Below the pieces are notes generated by a model. It was not told where the DNA came from and did no database searches. It worked only from the letters and a program-made list of their open reading frames with translations. DNA of 64,000 nt from Branchiostoma floridae (lineage: Eukaryota; Chordata; Leptocardii; Amphioxiformes; Branchiostomatidae). Location of the stretch: assembly GCF_000003815.2 (NCBI RefSeq), contig NC_049986.1, forward strand, positions 21,897,923 through 21,961,922, read 5' to 3'. Shown in pieces: positions 12,561 through 24,750 of this stretch; position 1 is the first letter of the stretch; each line of letters begins with the position of its first letter. The position numbers and the translations under genes are program-made.

Positions 12561-14022
12561 CGCTCCTGTGTAGGGACCAGTCAGGGCCCTATTCCAAAAT
12601 TTGGACGATTCCAGACGTTTGAGAGATGTCAAGGTTCTAGACGGAATAACAGAGAAGCGACCGTATATAGTGTATCACAAACGTCAGAGCAAACTACTAT
12701 CCAGACAGTACCCAAGCTAGGGAAAGTGTGCATTATTTGGGACATATTCACAATTTTTACGGAGGACCCGCCGCCCCACTGTAAAAATCTGGTACAAAGA
12801 AAATGGCCAACTTCGCTCCTTGCTATGGTGGCCATTTAGTTACTAGGGGGAGGATCATTGCATGCACCTGACTGAATAAGCCCTATATAAGAAGGGGAGG
12901 GTACTACTACTAACGTTAGTACCTGCCAAAGTATTGAGTAGCCTGATCCTGCCTTAAGCCTAGCCCATCTTTTCCAAGATCCTGGAACCCCCTGTAATAC
13001 ACTAATAGTACTTTCCAGGTTTTAGATTTTATGTTGTCATATACTCATATGTATTGAAACTGGGAAAATATCTCAGAATCTGAACTATAGAAGCAAACAT
13101 CTAAATCCAGTGCCTTAATTAACAGGCCTACAAAATCACACAATATATATTGAAGCATGCAATTGCTAGATGCAGTTCCAGTCAAATTAATGATAATAAA
13201 AAAATGCCTTACCTTATAATTATATCTGGTCCCACAGTAGAACATTTTAGCCATGCTATTAATGACATTTACATGTATGGTGCCTTACTGGTATACTTGA
13301 CATTTGGACTAAAGAGCTATGTAAAATACTGTTGGTCTTTCCAGGGAAGTCCGTTAGACTGCCGATCAAGTATAAATTATGCCACTCCTGGTATGGACGC
13401 CAGGCTGTACAGCTACTAGTACTACTCATTATACTTATATCTGTTTCCCGACCCCAAGTTCACGTCAATCTAATCATCAAATTGAAAAACAAAACTTCAG
13501 GATTAACGTTACAAGACCTACCTGTTGAACTGGTTTCCGTGGAATAAATATGCTTGAAAGTTGGAACAGAGTTTCCAGGACGTCCTGGACCCTCCGAACC
13601 AGCCGCCATGTTGACTGTTGTGTGACCTCCAGCTATATCCGTAGGGTCACGAAAAGCGCGCCTGATTACCTATATATGATCAGCTCACCCCAAGATACGG
13701 GGCGATCATCTCCGACCTGTGTCGCTGATTGTGACACCGCACGGTACCACGGTGCTACCGTACACCGATCCCTCTCGCTGATTTTCAACCCCCAATCTAC
13801 CAGATATCTCGGTGATTCTGTATGAATGGGGTGCATATGCAGGGTTCGCAATACTTTTAGGAACATTCAAAATCACCTGCAACACACAAGTTTTACCTGC
13901 ATATTTTCTTCAGTAGAAAAGCAACTTATTCAGTAAGAGTTGTTGGATTAGACACAGGAAACTGCTTAGAAACCATTGATTTTTTAAAATTTTATATTTG
14001 ACAGTATAGCAAAAAGCAGTCA

Positions 14023-14238
14023 GTGACAAAAGTTTTTATAAACTGGAATGAAATCAACAGCTACAACACAAGACAATCACATCTCCTACAGGAACTAAAC
14101 CACACTTCAAGAGCAGGTCAGCGCACGTTTGTTTTTGGAGATACATGTACTACAATATACAACTCAGTAAATCCTGACTTAAAACTAGCACCCACACCGA
14201 AAACAGTCAATCAGGCCTTAACCCCAAAAGACCTATGA
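14023..14238 (+). pseudogene. LINE ORF2 C-terminal relic with 3' tail
   Basis: A 71-residue frame contains YNTRQSHLLQEL, GQRTF and YNSVNPDLK, resembling the extreme C-terminus of CR1/L2/Jockey-type LINE reverse transcriptases (usual pattern NTRQ..., R..GQRSF..., WNSLP..LK). It is followed by about 340 bp of T-rich 3' UTR-like DNA ending in AATAAATAAATA near 14570-14582, as expected of a 5'-truncated LINE with a short simple-repeat tail. The upstream boundary is unclear (perhaps near 13860). Clade assignment is not possible from this fragment. Confidence 0.5.
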
Positions 14239-14883
14239 AATGACTGGATTATGATAATGGTTTGTTATGACTTAACTTCATTTGAGTTATGATTCATTTT
14301 GCCTTTTGTTTGCTAATATTACCTTCTGTTATGTTACCTATAGTCCATAGATTGACTATATTATATATCTGTTATTATGATGGGTTGTTATTATGTAAGT
14401 TCTTTTGAGTACTTTGTTCCATTATTTGTAACTTATACATGCATTGGACTCGTGTTTGTTGTCTGTGGTTAAGCATTTTCCTTTGTACATTGTTTTATAT
14501 ATTCTATTCTGTAACTGGGCTATCATGAAAATCAGTTTTACAAACCAAATGATCACCCAAAAGATCAGTGAATAAATAAATATTTGGCTACTACCACAGT
14601 ACCTAGATTGCCATGTGATTTTAAGTTCACTGCAAACACAGTATGTACAGCTATGAGGTATGTGTACAGTTTGAAATATTTGCCGTCATGTTATGTTCAC
14701 AGAGGAAAAGTAAAAGCAAACTTGTGAACTTAAAAATACAGTGACGAATTCAGGAAATACATGTACAGTACTTATACAACACTAGTTCTAGTCAGTCAAC
14801 ATCATAATTATTTGCTATGAATGTCCATTAGTCTACTGTTTGACAACAATAATTAGTATCATGTGTTTTTTTATCCATTTCAG

Positions 14884-16428
14884 CAACAAAAAGCCCAGAC
14901 TGACCCCACCCATACAGGAAAGTCAGCTGCAGGGAACACCCACAGAAGGATGTAAGTGAAACACAATTCATTTTACTTTTCACTTTCCTAAATACTAGTT
15001 GCCGGTGGTATTGTTGTTGAGCAAGTATATTTAGTCAACATGGGTATTTTGAGTGATGCGCTGAACAAACGGCATAGCATGTGTCTTGTAAATCTTTGCC
15101 AACTGAACAAGCATATCTTGGCAGAACTGCACATCAGGGAGGATTCGCTCAACGTGTGTGTCAACACAGTGACAGACAAAGTCACAAAAGGGTGCCCCTG
15201 TGACCAAGAGCTGCCCTTGGACTTGGTAGAAATACTCATGACTCCTATCTAAAGACAAGGAGTCCCCTTCTGCTTTCAAGTAGAAGTTGGGAAGGTTCAG
15301 ACTGGCATCCTTGGCAGTCATGTTTCGAGCGCTGTAGGGACACTTGACTTCAAGAATGCCAGTCTGCGCCCCACAACACACTTTAGCATCAGGGGAGGCT
15401 CCCAGAAAGGAAAAGAAAGGGTCGACAACAAGACCACACTCATGAATATGAACAGCTTGGTTAGATGACTCAAAGGTGCGGATGTATGCCTCCTTAGCCT
15501 GGGCTTCGTGACTCTTACCATACGCAAGAGAGACACTGTGGGCAGACTTGGTGCCAAACAGGCCTGTCAGGAACTTGATGTTGTACTCTTTTTTTCTCTT
15601 CAGGATCTTTCCAAACATGGATGCTGTGACCCGTTTCTGCCGCTCAGCATGCCAGAGGGGGCATTCTGATTGCTTTACTGTAGCCCCCTCAAGGGAAACT
15701 GCCTCCTCTACCGTTAGGTTACACATATTATTACAGACATAGAATTCGTCAGGGAGGACCCATGACTGGTTTGGCTGTGGGAATGTGGTGTTCCCACATG
15801 CTGTGGCTGTAGCATGGCAGGTCCTGGGTGGGGAACAGTTCAGCTGCAGAATGCAAAAACAGATAATCTTAAATTAAACATGAGTCAGTGCTTATAATGC
15901 ATTGTTTCTTTACAGCACCTGCCCAAGAGTCTCACAACAACATCAGAGAGGAGAAAGGAAGATCTAACATACATTTTTATTACGGTAGTAATAATTAATA
16001 GTTCATTGTTGTTGTGTATTTCAGCTTCTTCTCCAAGTCTACGTTCCATCCAGAGACTGAAAAAGGAAAATAAGGACCTGAAGAGGGAAAATGATGACCT
16101 GAAAAGGGAGAAGGAAGACCTGAACAGTACATGTGAAGACCTGAGAAGGAAAAATGAAGACCTGAAAAGGGAATGTGCAGACTTGAGCAGGGAGAATGAA
16201 GAACTGAAAAAGCATGCGTTTAGTTTTAATGTTGTTGCTGGGTCTCGTACAAAGAACTTACTTCAGTATTATACTGGTTTTACCTATGTTACTTTTATGT
16301 CCCTCTTCAGTTTCCTTGTTCCAAATGAAGGTATTAACCCTGTTGCGTACACTTCTAGGAAGACAGCATGTATGGCATTGTCGTTGAAAGACCAGTTGTT
16401 TTTGGCGACGCCTGAGGGGCGAGCCTAA
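14884..16428 (+). CDS. Truncated HARBI/ISL2EU-like transposase, N-terminal part, two exons
   Basis: Exon 14884-14951 has a CAG acceptor and a GTAAGT donor. Exon 16025-16428 follows a TTTCAG acceptor. The splice phases fit (T at the first exon's end plus CT). The second exon encodes a charged coiled coil of heptad-like LKRENDDLKREKEDL repeats, then LLQYYTGF, FLVPNEG and ALSLKDQLFL. This is the usual lead-in to the helix-turn-helix of DDE_Tnp_4 transposases (PIF/Harbinger and ISL2EU groups). The frame ends abruptly after SLKDQLFL with ATPEGRA and a stop; no DDE core is in the window, so it is probably defective. Upstream exons (a THAP domain might be expected) were not found. Its intron contains the antisense YqaJ exon. 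A Met upstream of 16025 is intronic and was not used as a start. Confidence 0.6.
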
Positions 16429-18564
16429 TGTTATAGAGTGCGACCGTTTGACAAAAATTCCCAGAATTTCGTAGGCATGTCTGGAATTTTTACACGCATG
16501 CGTAGTGGTATCATCTGAGTATTCCCTGGGGAATTTGTTTCGAAGACATATTTTTATGTGATTTGGAACGAAAAGGCCTTTGCTGATACGTATTTAAAAG
16601 ATACACGTTTCTTTTCATTCCCTTTGCTTTGTTGAGCACCGGAAACACAGCTACTTTTTTGTTTATGGCAAATAAGAATAATGCGTTGACCTTACCATTC
16701 TAATGCTTTCTTTCTGTATTACGTTTTTGTTTCATTTATTTTCTTTTATCACAAAGACTGTTGCCACTGAAAACTGACACAAAGCAAACTGCAATTTACT
16801 TTTATAGTTGTCTTATCATTATTGCCTGGTAAAACAAGGATGAGCCTCTCTGCACTTTACCCAACGGAGTGTCTGCTTCAGGGCTGTCCTCTGTAAGGAG
16901 GTAACTTAGTGCAGTGCCTGGCACTTTGAGGCGACGAATCTCTGATTTTGTCGGCTGTACAATACTGTGAAAAAAATGTACTATTTTTTCTTCGATTCAC
17001 CCTGTACTAATAGCTCTTTGCATCAATTTAATTCACTTGTGTGTGATACTTGCTGTTGTACAGTTGCGGTAAAACATAACCTGTGTTAGTAAGTGAACCT
17101 GAGACACTAAGATATCAGCAAATACACTTTTGTATGTCTCCACCAACAATTTTATACGATAAACTTTATTAGGAATGCTTTTCAAATGTATTTGTATTGA
17201 TTTTCAACAGTTCAACATATCTTTGTGTAGGTGGCTGCACTTGAAAAAAAATGGCAACATTTTCTCATTTCCAATAAACTTTATTAATAATGATTTCGAA
17301 CTGTATTTGTATTGTTTTCAACTGTTTTTACAACAGTACCTGTGTGCAGTTGCCTGTTCTTGATGGAAAGCAGGTTTCCTTTTCCTGATTGTTTTAGTTG
17401 GCTTTGCCAACACCAAGTCAGTCACACTCTCTGGTTGAATTTTTCTGCCCCTTGGTTTGTGCCACTGCTGTGGCAGACTTGTTACACTTGCATCAGTTGG
17501 CACTTCTTTAAGACCTAGTTGTTGGAAGTGGCTCAATGTGTACACGACTGCCAGTGCGTGTGCACAGGTACCTGACAGGCTGAAAGTTTATGTGTAAGAA
17601 CAAAATTATTGTCATGATATGGAGTATGATATTGATAAAGGACAAAGGCAGCACAACAATGATAAACTGTGCGACAACTTTTATTGAACGAGAAAGGATT
17701 AAAACCCTCCAACGTAGTGACCTTTCGTAATAAGACGCTTGTGTACAACATATTATGTTGAACAACCGTTATTAGCATCTACCAAACCCCTTTCGAAATA
17801 GCACATTTTATTAGGCAGTATGCTTCAGCTTTTTCAGGCAGTGTCAAGGATCCCAGCGGAAAACATAAACACGGTAAAACGATAGCTCAGCGCCCCCCCC
17901 CCCCCCACACCAACCGCGATGGCTGTTACACTTTACATGACATGTAACGTTATCATTTTCACGGTTATGTAACATCAGTCCGTGAAAATTATATATGTGC
18001 CCAAAGAACATACACAACAAAAGATTTCCCTTTATTATACTTGCAAGTTTATTGAAGACGTTCTCTTGTTCTTGTCGTTGTTTCTAAAACATTTTTTACT
18101 CTCCGTTGGCGTATTTATATTTCTCTCACGGTGACCTTTTACGTGTCCTTGCAAGTTGCCTCCTTCTCCGTGAGTGTTTTTATCTTCCGTTTACGTCGTG
18201 AGCATGCATGCAGCTGTGCTACACGAAACTAAAACGAACGCTGTCACAGGTATACGTACCCTGCTTGACAGGTGCACCGGCTGCTTGTCAGCAGCCGGCT
18301 TGCAGTGCCTACCAACAGATTGATCGTGTGCGGCGCCTGCCCCTTCCGCATGGACCGAAAGCATTTTGCCCGAACAGCAACCACATCATCCTGCTCCTCG
18401 AACAATTCTACGCTGTTTACGTAGCTTTCTACGAAGAAAGCATATCCCTTTTCTTTGGCCCGCTGCGACAGCGTTTCGGTGCCAAAGAAACTTAAACCAA
18501 AGTCAGCGGGCAAAACTGACAACTTAGTGGTGGCGGTCCTTGTCCTAGTCGCGCTGATTTTCAC
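15031..18564 (-). CDS. SWIM zinc finger + YqaJ-like nuclease, four exons, transposon-associated
   Basis: Exons (5' to 3' on minus): about 18564-18260, 17579-17340, 16964-16826, 15843-15031; every junction keeps frame, giving about 498 residues. Exon 1 ends in CTCQAG and joins LSGTCAH in exon 2, together a SWIM motif (CxCx7CxH). Exon 2 also has VTSLPQQWHKPRG, typical of this family. Exon 4 is a YqaJ/lambda-exonuclease fold. Counting from the Met encoded at 15726, E74, D113 (GASPDA), E126 and K128 (LEVKCP) and Q169 are present, so the nuclease site looks intact. Donors: GTACGT, GTACTG, then GC (non-canonical) at 16825-16824; acceptors: TTTCAG, a T-rich CACAG, TGCAG. Such proteins are the second product of some eukaryotic DNA transposons (ISL2EU, from memory). 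The N-terminus is uncertain; a GC-rich candidate 5' exon lies at 19136-19204. Confidence 0.72.
16440..16820. other. Stretch between transposon exons, no gene seen
   Basis: Plus-strand reading shows no continuation of the transposase; minus-strand reading is intron of the SWIM/YqaJ gene. No splice-bounded open frame was recognised. The break in the transposase near 16412 may be a deletion or an insertion boundary. Confidence 0.4.
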
Positions 18565-18780
18565 CGTAACACGATACGCCCTCTAGAGCGTTATGTAATC
18601 AGTGAAAGTAACGCCATTCATTAGATGCCCAAAGTACGTATACAGCAAAAGATTTTCTTTTATTTCACTCGCATATTCATTCTCCTGCTCTTATGTAAAT
18701 TATCACCACTGTTTACGTCTACGTCTACGTGGTTATTGTTCGTTCACGTGCTTATATTAATGTCACAGTGATCTTCTGCA
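17990..18780. repeat. Diverged direct repeat flanking SWIM exon
   Basis: About 17995-18180 and 18625-18780 share GCCCAAAG, ACAAAAGATT, CACGGTGA/CACAGTGA and ACGTG-type runs in the same order. The copies flank the first SWIM exon. Similarity is loose, so the call is tentative. Confidence 0.35.
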
Positions 18781-19324
18781 TGTTGGAATATGTAACTCAA
18801 TTTGCCCCTCCCCCTCCCCCAAGTTTTCGAGCTCTAGGCTTGGATTTAACTGCAATTTCTGCACCGATACAGCTGTGGAGCATGCAGCACAGGTATCAAA
18901 GAGGATGCAGCAGAAACAATTGCAACGTTAAACAGACGCATTTGTGCTTGTCACGACTTATTTTACTTTCCAGTCGATTGCAACTTTAGGCGGTGCCGTA
19001 AGTCGTGTTTCCGCATGGAGCGTAAACTAAGGCCCCACTGCAAACAGCCTTTGCGCGTTCTGCCACCAACAGGACTTTTCAGACTTACGACGATGTGGAC
19101 TATGTGTAACATCTCTATTTAGCTGCCTTAGTTACGTCATCTGGCTGCATGAAGGCCGAATCACCGTTTCTCCCTGCAGGCCGCGGCCCGTCATTCGCCG
19201 CCATTTCTGCCCGAGTTTCGCTAGTTTTGCCCGAGGTGTTCGAAATCGAACAGGGGGCGGGGCTTACGGTGTTCGACAGGAAAGGTCCATTGGAAACAAA
19301 GGGCACAAAGGAAAACACCATTTC
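18781..19324. other. GC-rich stretch with a possible 5' exon
   Basis: About 19136-19300 is CpG-rich. On the minus strand an ATG at 19204 opens MAANDGPRPAG and reaches a GTAAC donor at 19135. It could be the first exon of the SWIM/YqaJ gene or of an unrelated transcript; nothing decides this. Confidence 0.2.
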
Positions 19325-19545
19325 ACATGTGTTGATTTGCATAACGGTAAACCAGACAACAAAACACAGTGTGGGGGTATAGCTGTTCAATCCATAAAGC
19401 GTTCAGTCGGCTTTAAATCGTGTTGGATGAAGAGAAACGATCTTCCTGTCGCTTTCGAAAATGGCGGACAAGCCGAATCAAAGGTCAGAATTTCCGGTGA
19501 TGGGAGGTCAAAGTTTGCATACCTGGTGAACAAAGTGAAATGTAA
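19325..19545 (-). promoter_or_regulatory. Orphan copy of zinc-finger upstream block (U block)
   Basis: Shares, in order, ATTTGCAT (19335-19342), CAGACAAC, ATAAAGCGTT, AAATGGCGG and GGTCAAAG with the blocks upstream of the zinc-finger promoters at 28981, 36307, 56091 and 58438. No AACCGGTT-TATA promoter copy is attached here, so it is an isolated remnant at the downstream end of the array. Confidence 0.6.
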
Positions 19546-21010
19546 ATCGCCTGTGACGTAGCCAGGGATGTCGCTAACTGTACTGTTTTTGGCCGGTTAA
19601 CTTCTATGACATGTTATTTATCTACTTTGCCAATATGTACTATTTTTCTCGGCATGTGAATCCTGGTAGAGAGTTACATGTGCTGATTTGGATTAGGAGA
19701 AATCAGATATTCTTTGGAAAAGGCACAACTTGGCAACAACGACACAACGGGTTAATGTCGTGTTTTAGTTTATTAAAGATACTCAGGATTATGGACATTC
19801 TTCAAACTCTAGCACACTACAGTGCACTTAGTAACAATAAATGTAGAAACATATTGATGCAGACTGCACTGACATGCTCCAACTGATAGCACTTGCTTAG
19901 GTACATCTACAGTCATAAGTCACATATAACGTGACAATAAGCAACTGAAGCGAAGAAAACAAAACTATAACTAAGCGCTACATTATGGACGTTGTCTAAC
20001 CATCTCAAACATCCACACTACTTCTAGCTCATTAACGGAATATGGAACACGTTACAACACAGAGAAAGTAACACTATAATGTTAGTGTTCTTTGTTACAA
20101 CTGACAACAAATGATGCCGTATAGCGAGTAGCAGCCCTCATGCAGCTTCAACTGATTATAAACGCTGCCGATTCTTGTATATCTACAGCGACGTATATAA
20201 AGTGACAATCAGAACTCCAGTAACTCATACAGATAGAGCCCAATCGACTACTGCTATAGAAGACGGACTAGACGCCTTTACGTGAAACAAACTAGCCTCC
20301 ATAGCAGGTGTCATGATCATCGATGCATAACGTTCATCTGGAGTGACTGCATAAAACCCGGGTTCGGTAGGTTTTACTTCATTATGAAACAAATGTTACA
20401 GGTGCTGGTTTGCATTTTGAGTGTAGCTAAACAAAGACAGCTAATAATGATACTAGTAACAAGAACAACAAATAATGTTCAACAAGAAAGACAACAAAAC
20501 ATTACGTGTCTTAGTTTATTGAGTAAAATTAGATGCACGAAAACTCTGACAGCTTACAGCACATTATGAACAAAAAGAATAGTTAGCAACTTCCATAACT
20601 AACATGTTTCTATTGCTAAGTCCAAACGGTAAGGATCTGGTGTATTAACATCGACTAGTGAATTATAAAATGACAATAAAAGCTTCAGTAACTAAAACAG
20701 AAAAATACTTAACTAAGTGCTATGACATATCACAATCTATACACGATGGCACATTTACATTAAGCGAACGATGTCTTACCACCCAACTATTATTTGTCTT
20801 CAAGCAACCCACAGTTTATTTTACGCAACAATTCTAGTTCTAACCTACTACAGGCATGCGACGACAGTGACCACTATGGTACAATACGGTAAAAAAAGTT
20901 ATATACAGCATCAAGTGTTTACAGTCGTTTTGTAATTTCCAATCCTCTACGGGTCATATGATCATGACACAGTTAACTAAATATTTTACACATTTCTCTG
21001 AACAGAGTGA
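19546..21010 (-). other. Zinc-finger 3'-region copies with poly(A) signals
   Basis: Diverged copies of the DNA found downstream of the other zinc-finger exons (for example 20740-20890 resembles 26590-26720). AATAAA on the minus strand occurs at 19769-19774 and 20515-20520. The latter is the likely 3' end signal for the broken gene at 21354-21652. No coding signal of its own. Confidence 0.45.
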
Positions 21011-21017
21011 GTCTGCA

Positions 21018-21661
<644 letters not shown>

Positions 21662-21665
21662 TTAA

Positions 21666-21671
21666 TTTATT
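21666..21671 (-). terminator. Poly(A) signal AATAAA
   Basis: Minus-strand AATAAA about 500 bp past the stop of the zinc-finger gene at 22167. The surrounding TTTATTGACGAAAC (plus strand) recurs past other zinc-finger genes, for example at 56533. Confidence 0.55.
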
Positions 21672-22166
21672 GACGAAACCGGGAGACGGAAATTTTAAAA
21701 CCTCTAGCAGCCTACTGCACACTAGTATAGGCAAATAATATTTAGCAACACATTAATGCATAAACAGTAAAATTTTTGCCATAACTGATACTAAGCGCTT
21801 AGGTATAATATTTAGTCAGTCAGATATAAAGTGAAAATTAGACCTTTGGCAGCTTGAGTGGACTAAACACAGTAACTGTTGCTACTGTTACATAACGTTT
21901 AATGAACATTTACAATCACTAAAGTACGGATCATATGATTCAATGGTGGTTTCTACGACGAAATCCAATTACAGTTTCTCTATAAAGCTATCGTTACTCT
22001 TTCAGTGGGGGCTCATAAAGTGCACACTTTAATAACTTTATTATTGAATCAAAATCTGTTCATGTTCAGTAACATAGGTAAGAAAAAGTTGCACAGTAAC
22101 ATCACTGTTAAAAAGAGTTTGCACCCTATTCTTTTCATCACCTATGTCTCATATTGCGCCACATGT

Positions 22167-22941
22167 TTACACAGGCATTGACAGACATTCACCAGTGTGA
22201 GCTTGCATGTGGACACGCAAGTTACTTGACTGACGAAAACCCTTGTTGCATTTCTCACACCTGTACGGTTTCTCACCTGTATGAATCCTCTTGTGATCTT
22301 TTAGAGTACCCAGCTGCCTGAACTGCTTGCCGCACTCCTCACACATGTATGGTTTCTCTCCAGTGTGAGTCCGCCTGTGCCTCTGTAAACTTGACAGCGT
22401 AGTAAACTGCTTGCTGCACTCCTCACACATGTACGGCCTTTCCCCTGTGTGAGTCCGCACGTGTCTCTTCAGACTACTTGCCTGACTGAAACCTTTGTTG
22501 CAATGTTTACACTTGTATGGTTTTTCACCAGTGTGAGTCCGCATATGTGCCTTTAGATCGCACAGCGTAATAAAATGACTGTTACATTCACCACATAAGT
22601 ATAGCCTCTCACCGGTGTGAGTTCTAGTATGCGTCCTTAAAGCGCCAATGTGACCAAACTGTCGACCGCATTCCTCACAACAGTATGGCCTCTCCTCTGT
22701 GTGAGTCCGCATGTGTGTCTTCAGATTTGCCAGTTGGGTAAACCGCTTCCCGCATTCGCCACACTGGTATGGTCTCTCACCCGTGTGAGTTCGCAGGTGC
22801 AGGTTGAGCTTACTTTGGAAACGAAACTCCTTGTCGCAATGGCTGCACTTGTGGGTACGGGGAGAATCCTGTCCATCCTCTACCGCCACTTGTGTCAGAT
22901 GAGATTCAATCGCAGTCGCCATATTCGTCCAACTCCAGATC
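22167..22941 (-). CDS. C2H2 zinc-finger protein, 8 fingers (251 aa)
   Basis: Single coding exon. I choose the ATG at 22922 (MATAIESHL) because the same M(A/T)T...SHL leader occurs in three paralogues at the same distance (about 19 bp) from a splice acceptor, here TTCTTGCAG with exon start 22941. [12 protein letters not shown] leader precedes eight classical C2H2 fingers joined by TGEKP/TEERP linkers, from KCSHCDKEF to RCEKCNKGF. Fingers 1-2 are near-invariant among paralogues; helix residues of later fingers vary. No KRAB, SCAN or other effector domain is visible. Likely a nuclear DNA-binding protein (family inference). Promoter and non-coding exon 1 at 23365-23594 give an intron of about 420 bp. 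Confidence 0.9.
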
Positions 22942-23364
22942 CTGCAAGAACTGTGGGAGAAAAAAAACTTATTAACACGATGGAACAAGATAGAAATTTG
23001 AAATTCTAGCTTGTCTACTAAAATGTACCTGAATGTTGGTCAAACTTGAGATCCTCCAAAGAATTGTGAGAAAAAGAAACAAGATAAAAATTCTTGCCTG
23101 TCCACTAAAAATACACCCAAACATGTGATTACATACATATGTATATTTTTTTTTTATTTTTGAGGAGAAATTTATATTATTTGACTTCTGATTTTCCAGA
23201 CGTCCAAACACTGACACAGACATGCTTATGCAATACTAGTTACTAGTTGAAGGTGTTGTGTAGAGGTAATAGATGTTCTAATCTACCTGCCTAACCTCGA
23301 AATTGAAGAGTAGTAGTCTAGCCATAGGTAAATACAAGAAAGCAAAACCACAGTCGGTACTTAC

Positions 23365-23594
23365 CGGTATACCGTGATACGCTGATCAATGCTTCAAAGT
23401 ACTGCAGTATGTTTTACAATGTGACACAGATCCTCGCGGCTTCAGAGTCGGTACTGAGAGAATCAGAGCGGTCAGGACGAGTTTATATAGTGGCTGATTG
23501 GGTGAGCAAAACCGGTTTGGTGGGTTTTACCCGAATGCATGCTGAAGAAAGGAGAGGACATAATTTAAACAACGTCCCTTGTGATGGTTTGCAT
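23365..23594 (-). promoter_or_regulatory. Zinc-finger promoter and non-coding exon 1
   Basis: Minus-strand order: octamer-like ATGCAAAC (23587-23594, one mismatch), perfect AACCGGTT (23510-23517), TATAAA (23482-23487), a short exon, and a G|GTAAGTACC donor with the exon ending at 23365. The arrangement recurs at four other places; here the octamer-TATA distance is about 100 bp rather than 85. It drives the 22167-22941 exon. Motif functions are inferred from consensus only. Confidence 0.75.
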
Positions 23595-23964
23595 AACGAA
23601 AGATTAGACAACATGTACAACAGACAACATTTGTCTTACCATGTCTCCGATTGGACATCTAAAATTGTCTTCATTCATAGTTCGGGTGTAAAAGATCAGT
23701 TCTTCCAGATCACTTCAGTGTCACTGACGAAGGATAGTGAATACTATCCGAAACGTCTGACCGTTTCCAAAATCATATCCAGTTGCTTGAGTAACTACTT
23801 TTTGGCGATTAGACAACATGTTCACAAAAAGAGCACTAGCCTTAGAATTTGGACGTATGTAAAATACAGACACTACCAGAGTCATTACCAGAGTGATTCT
23901 ACATACATGTATATGCCTCCTGAGATTCGACAATTAAACATACTGTGAGTGTATGCTGCACTCC

Positions 23965-24690
23965 TCACACTTTTTCACCAGTGTGAGTCCGCATATGGCT
24001 CTTAAGATGTGGCAACTGAGTAAAATGCTTGCTGCATGCCTCGCACATGTAAGGCTTTTCACCCGTGTGAGTACGCATGTGGGTCTTTAGATGTGGTAGC
24101 TGACTGAACTGCTTGTTGCACTCCTCACACCTGTACGACTTCCCACCTGTGTGAGTCCGCATGTGCCTCTTCAAATGTGACAGCGTAGTAAACTGTTTGC
24201 TGCATTCCTCACACCTGTACGGGGTTTCCCCTGTATAAGTCCGCATGTGAGTCTTCAGATGAGCTGAATGACGGAAGCCTTTGTTGCAATGCTCACATCT
24301 GTACGGTTTCTCACCCGTGTGAGTTCGCACGTGACTCTTTAGACTTGACAATGCAGTGAACCGTTTACTGCACTCCTCGCACTTGAACGGTTTCTCGCCT
24401 GTGTGAGTCCGCACATGTCTCTTTAGATCACTTGACTGACTGAAGCCTTTGTGGCAGTGTTCACATGTGTACGGTTTCTCACCTGTGTGAGTTCGCATGT
24501 GCCTCTTTAGTTCTGACAGTGTAGTGAACTGCTTGCTGCACTCCTCGCACCTGTACGGTTTCTCACCCGTGTGAGTCCGCACATGTTTCTTTAGATCACT
24601 TGACTGACTGAAGCCTTTGTGGCAGTGTTCACACTTGTGCGGTTTTTCACCGGTGTGAGTTCTCATGTGTAATCTCCAAGCAGATCTTGC
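23965..24690 (-). CDS. C2H2 zinc-finger protein, 8 fingers, 5' end altered
   Basis: Translation from the ATG at 24666 ([12 protein letters not shown]) gives 233 residues, almost all finger: KCEHCHKGF through MCEACSKHF, ending TGEKV. The usual leader and first two invariant fingers are absent, so the gene is 5'-truncated or uses a different start. A CACAG just before CAAGATCTGC mimics the paralogous acceptor, but it lies inside a hairpin (24680-24750). Finger 5 has Tyr for the last His (HLKTHMRTY). After the stop, an 8-base gap relative to the paralogues removed the rest of a ninth finger. A GC-rich segment upstream (24751-25010) has a GTAAGT donor near 24830 and could supply a new first exon. 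Expression is uncertain. Confidence 0.75.
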   Translation of the reverse strand, partial: ARSAWRLHMRTHTGEKPHKCEHCHKGFSQSSDLKKHVRTHTGEKPYRCEECSKQFTTLSELKRHMRTHTGEKPYTCEHCHKGFSQSSDLKRHVRTHTGEKPFKCEECSKRFTALSSLKSHVRTHTGEKPYRCEHCNKGFRHSAHLKTHMRTYTGETPYRCEECSKQFTTLSHLKRHMRTHTGGKSYRCEECNKQFSQLPHLKTHMRTHTGEKPYMCEACSKHFTQLPHLKSHMRTHTGEKV

Positions 24691-24750
24691 TGTGGCAAAT
24701 GGGAAGGAGTTTAGCCGGCAGATTAGTTATTGGCCACAGCGAAGATCTGC
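24680..24750. repeat. Hairpin at the 5' edge of a zinc-finger exon
   Basis: GCAGATCTTGCTGTGGC at 24680 is answered by GGCCACAGCGAAGATCTGC ending at 24750. It marks the point where homology to the paralogous zinc-finger exons ends. Confidence 0.6.

Larger units (their letters stand above)
5490..13415. repeat. Left arm of large inverted duplication
   Basis: This arm is similar, in reverse complement, to 38803-45430. Anchors I matched by eye: 5590-5680 with 45290-45360; 5875-5990 with 44950-45065; 6335-6440 with 44560-44650; 9060-9240 with 42180-42560; 11220-11345 with 40075-40195; 11890-12070 with 39690-39950; 13180-13415 with 38803-39000. Divergence is substantial, with many indels. No intact gene is seen; short open frames inside are not conserved between the arms except a repeat-derived one near 10832-11044. 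A tRNA-related SINE-like stretch (about 10640-10925) has its partner at about 40925-41240. Confidence 0.85.

Noticed and set aside
15040-15252. Plus-strand frames opposite the YqaJ exon
   Set aside because: Shadows of the minus-strand nuclease frame, which has family motifs.
22967-22988. Longer N-terminus ([15 protein letters not shown]) for the 22167 zinc-finger gene
   Set aside because: These codons lie upstream of the conserved splice acceptor, in the intron's pyrimidine-rich end; the paralogues show the same pattern.
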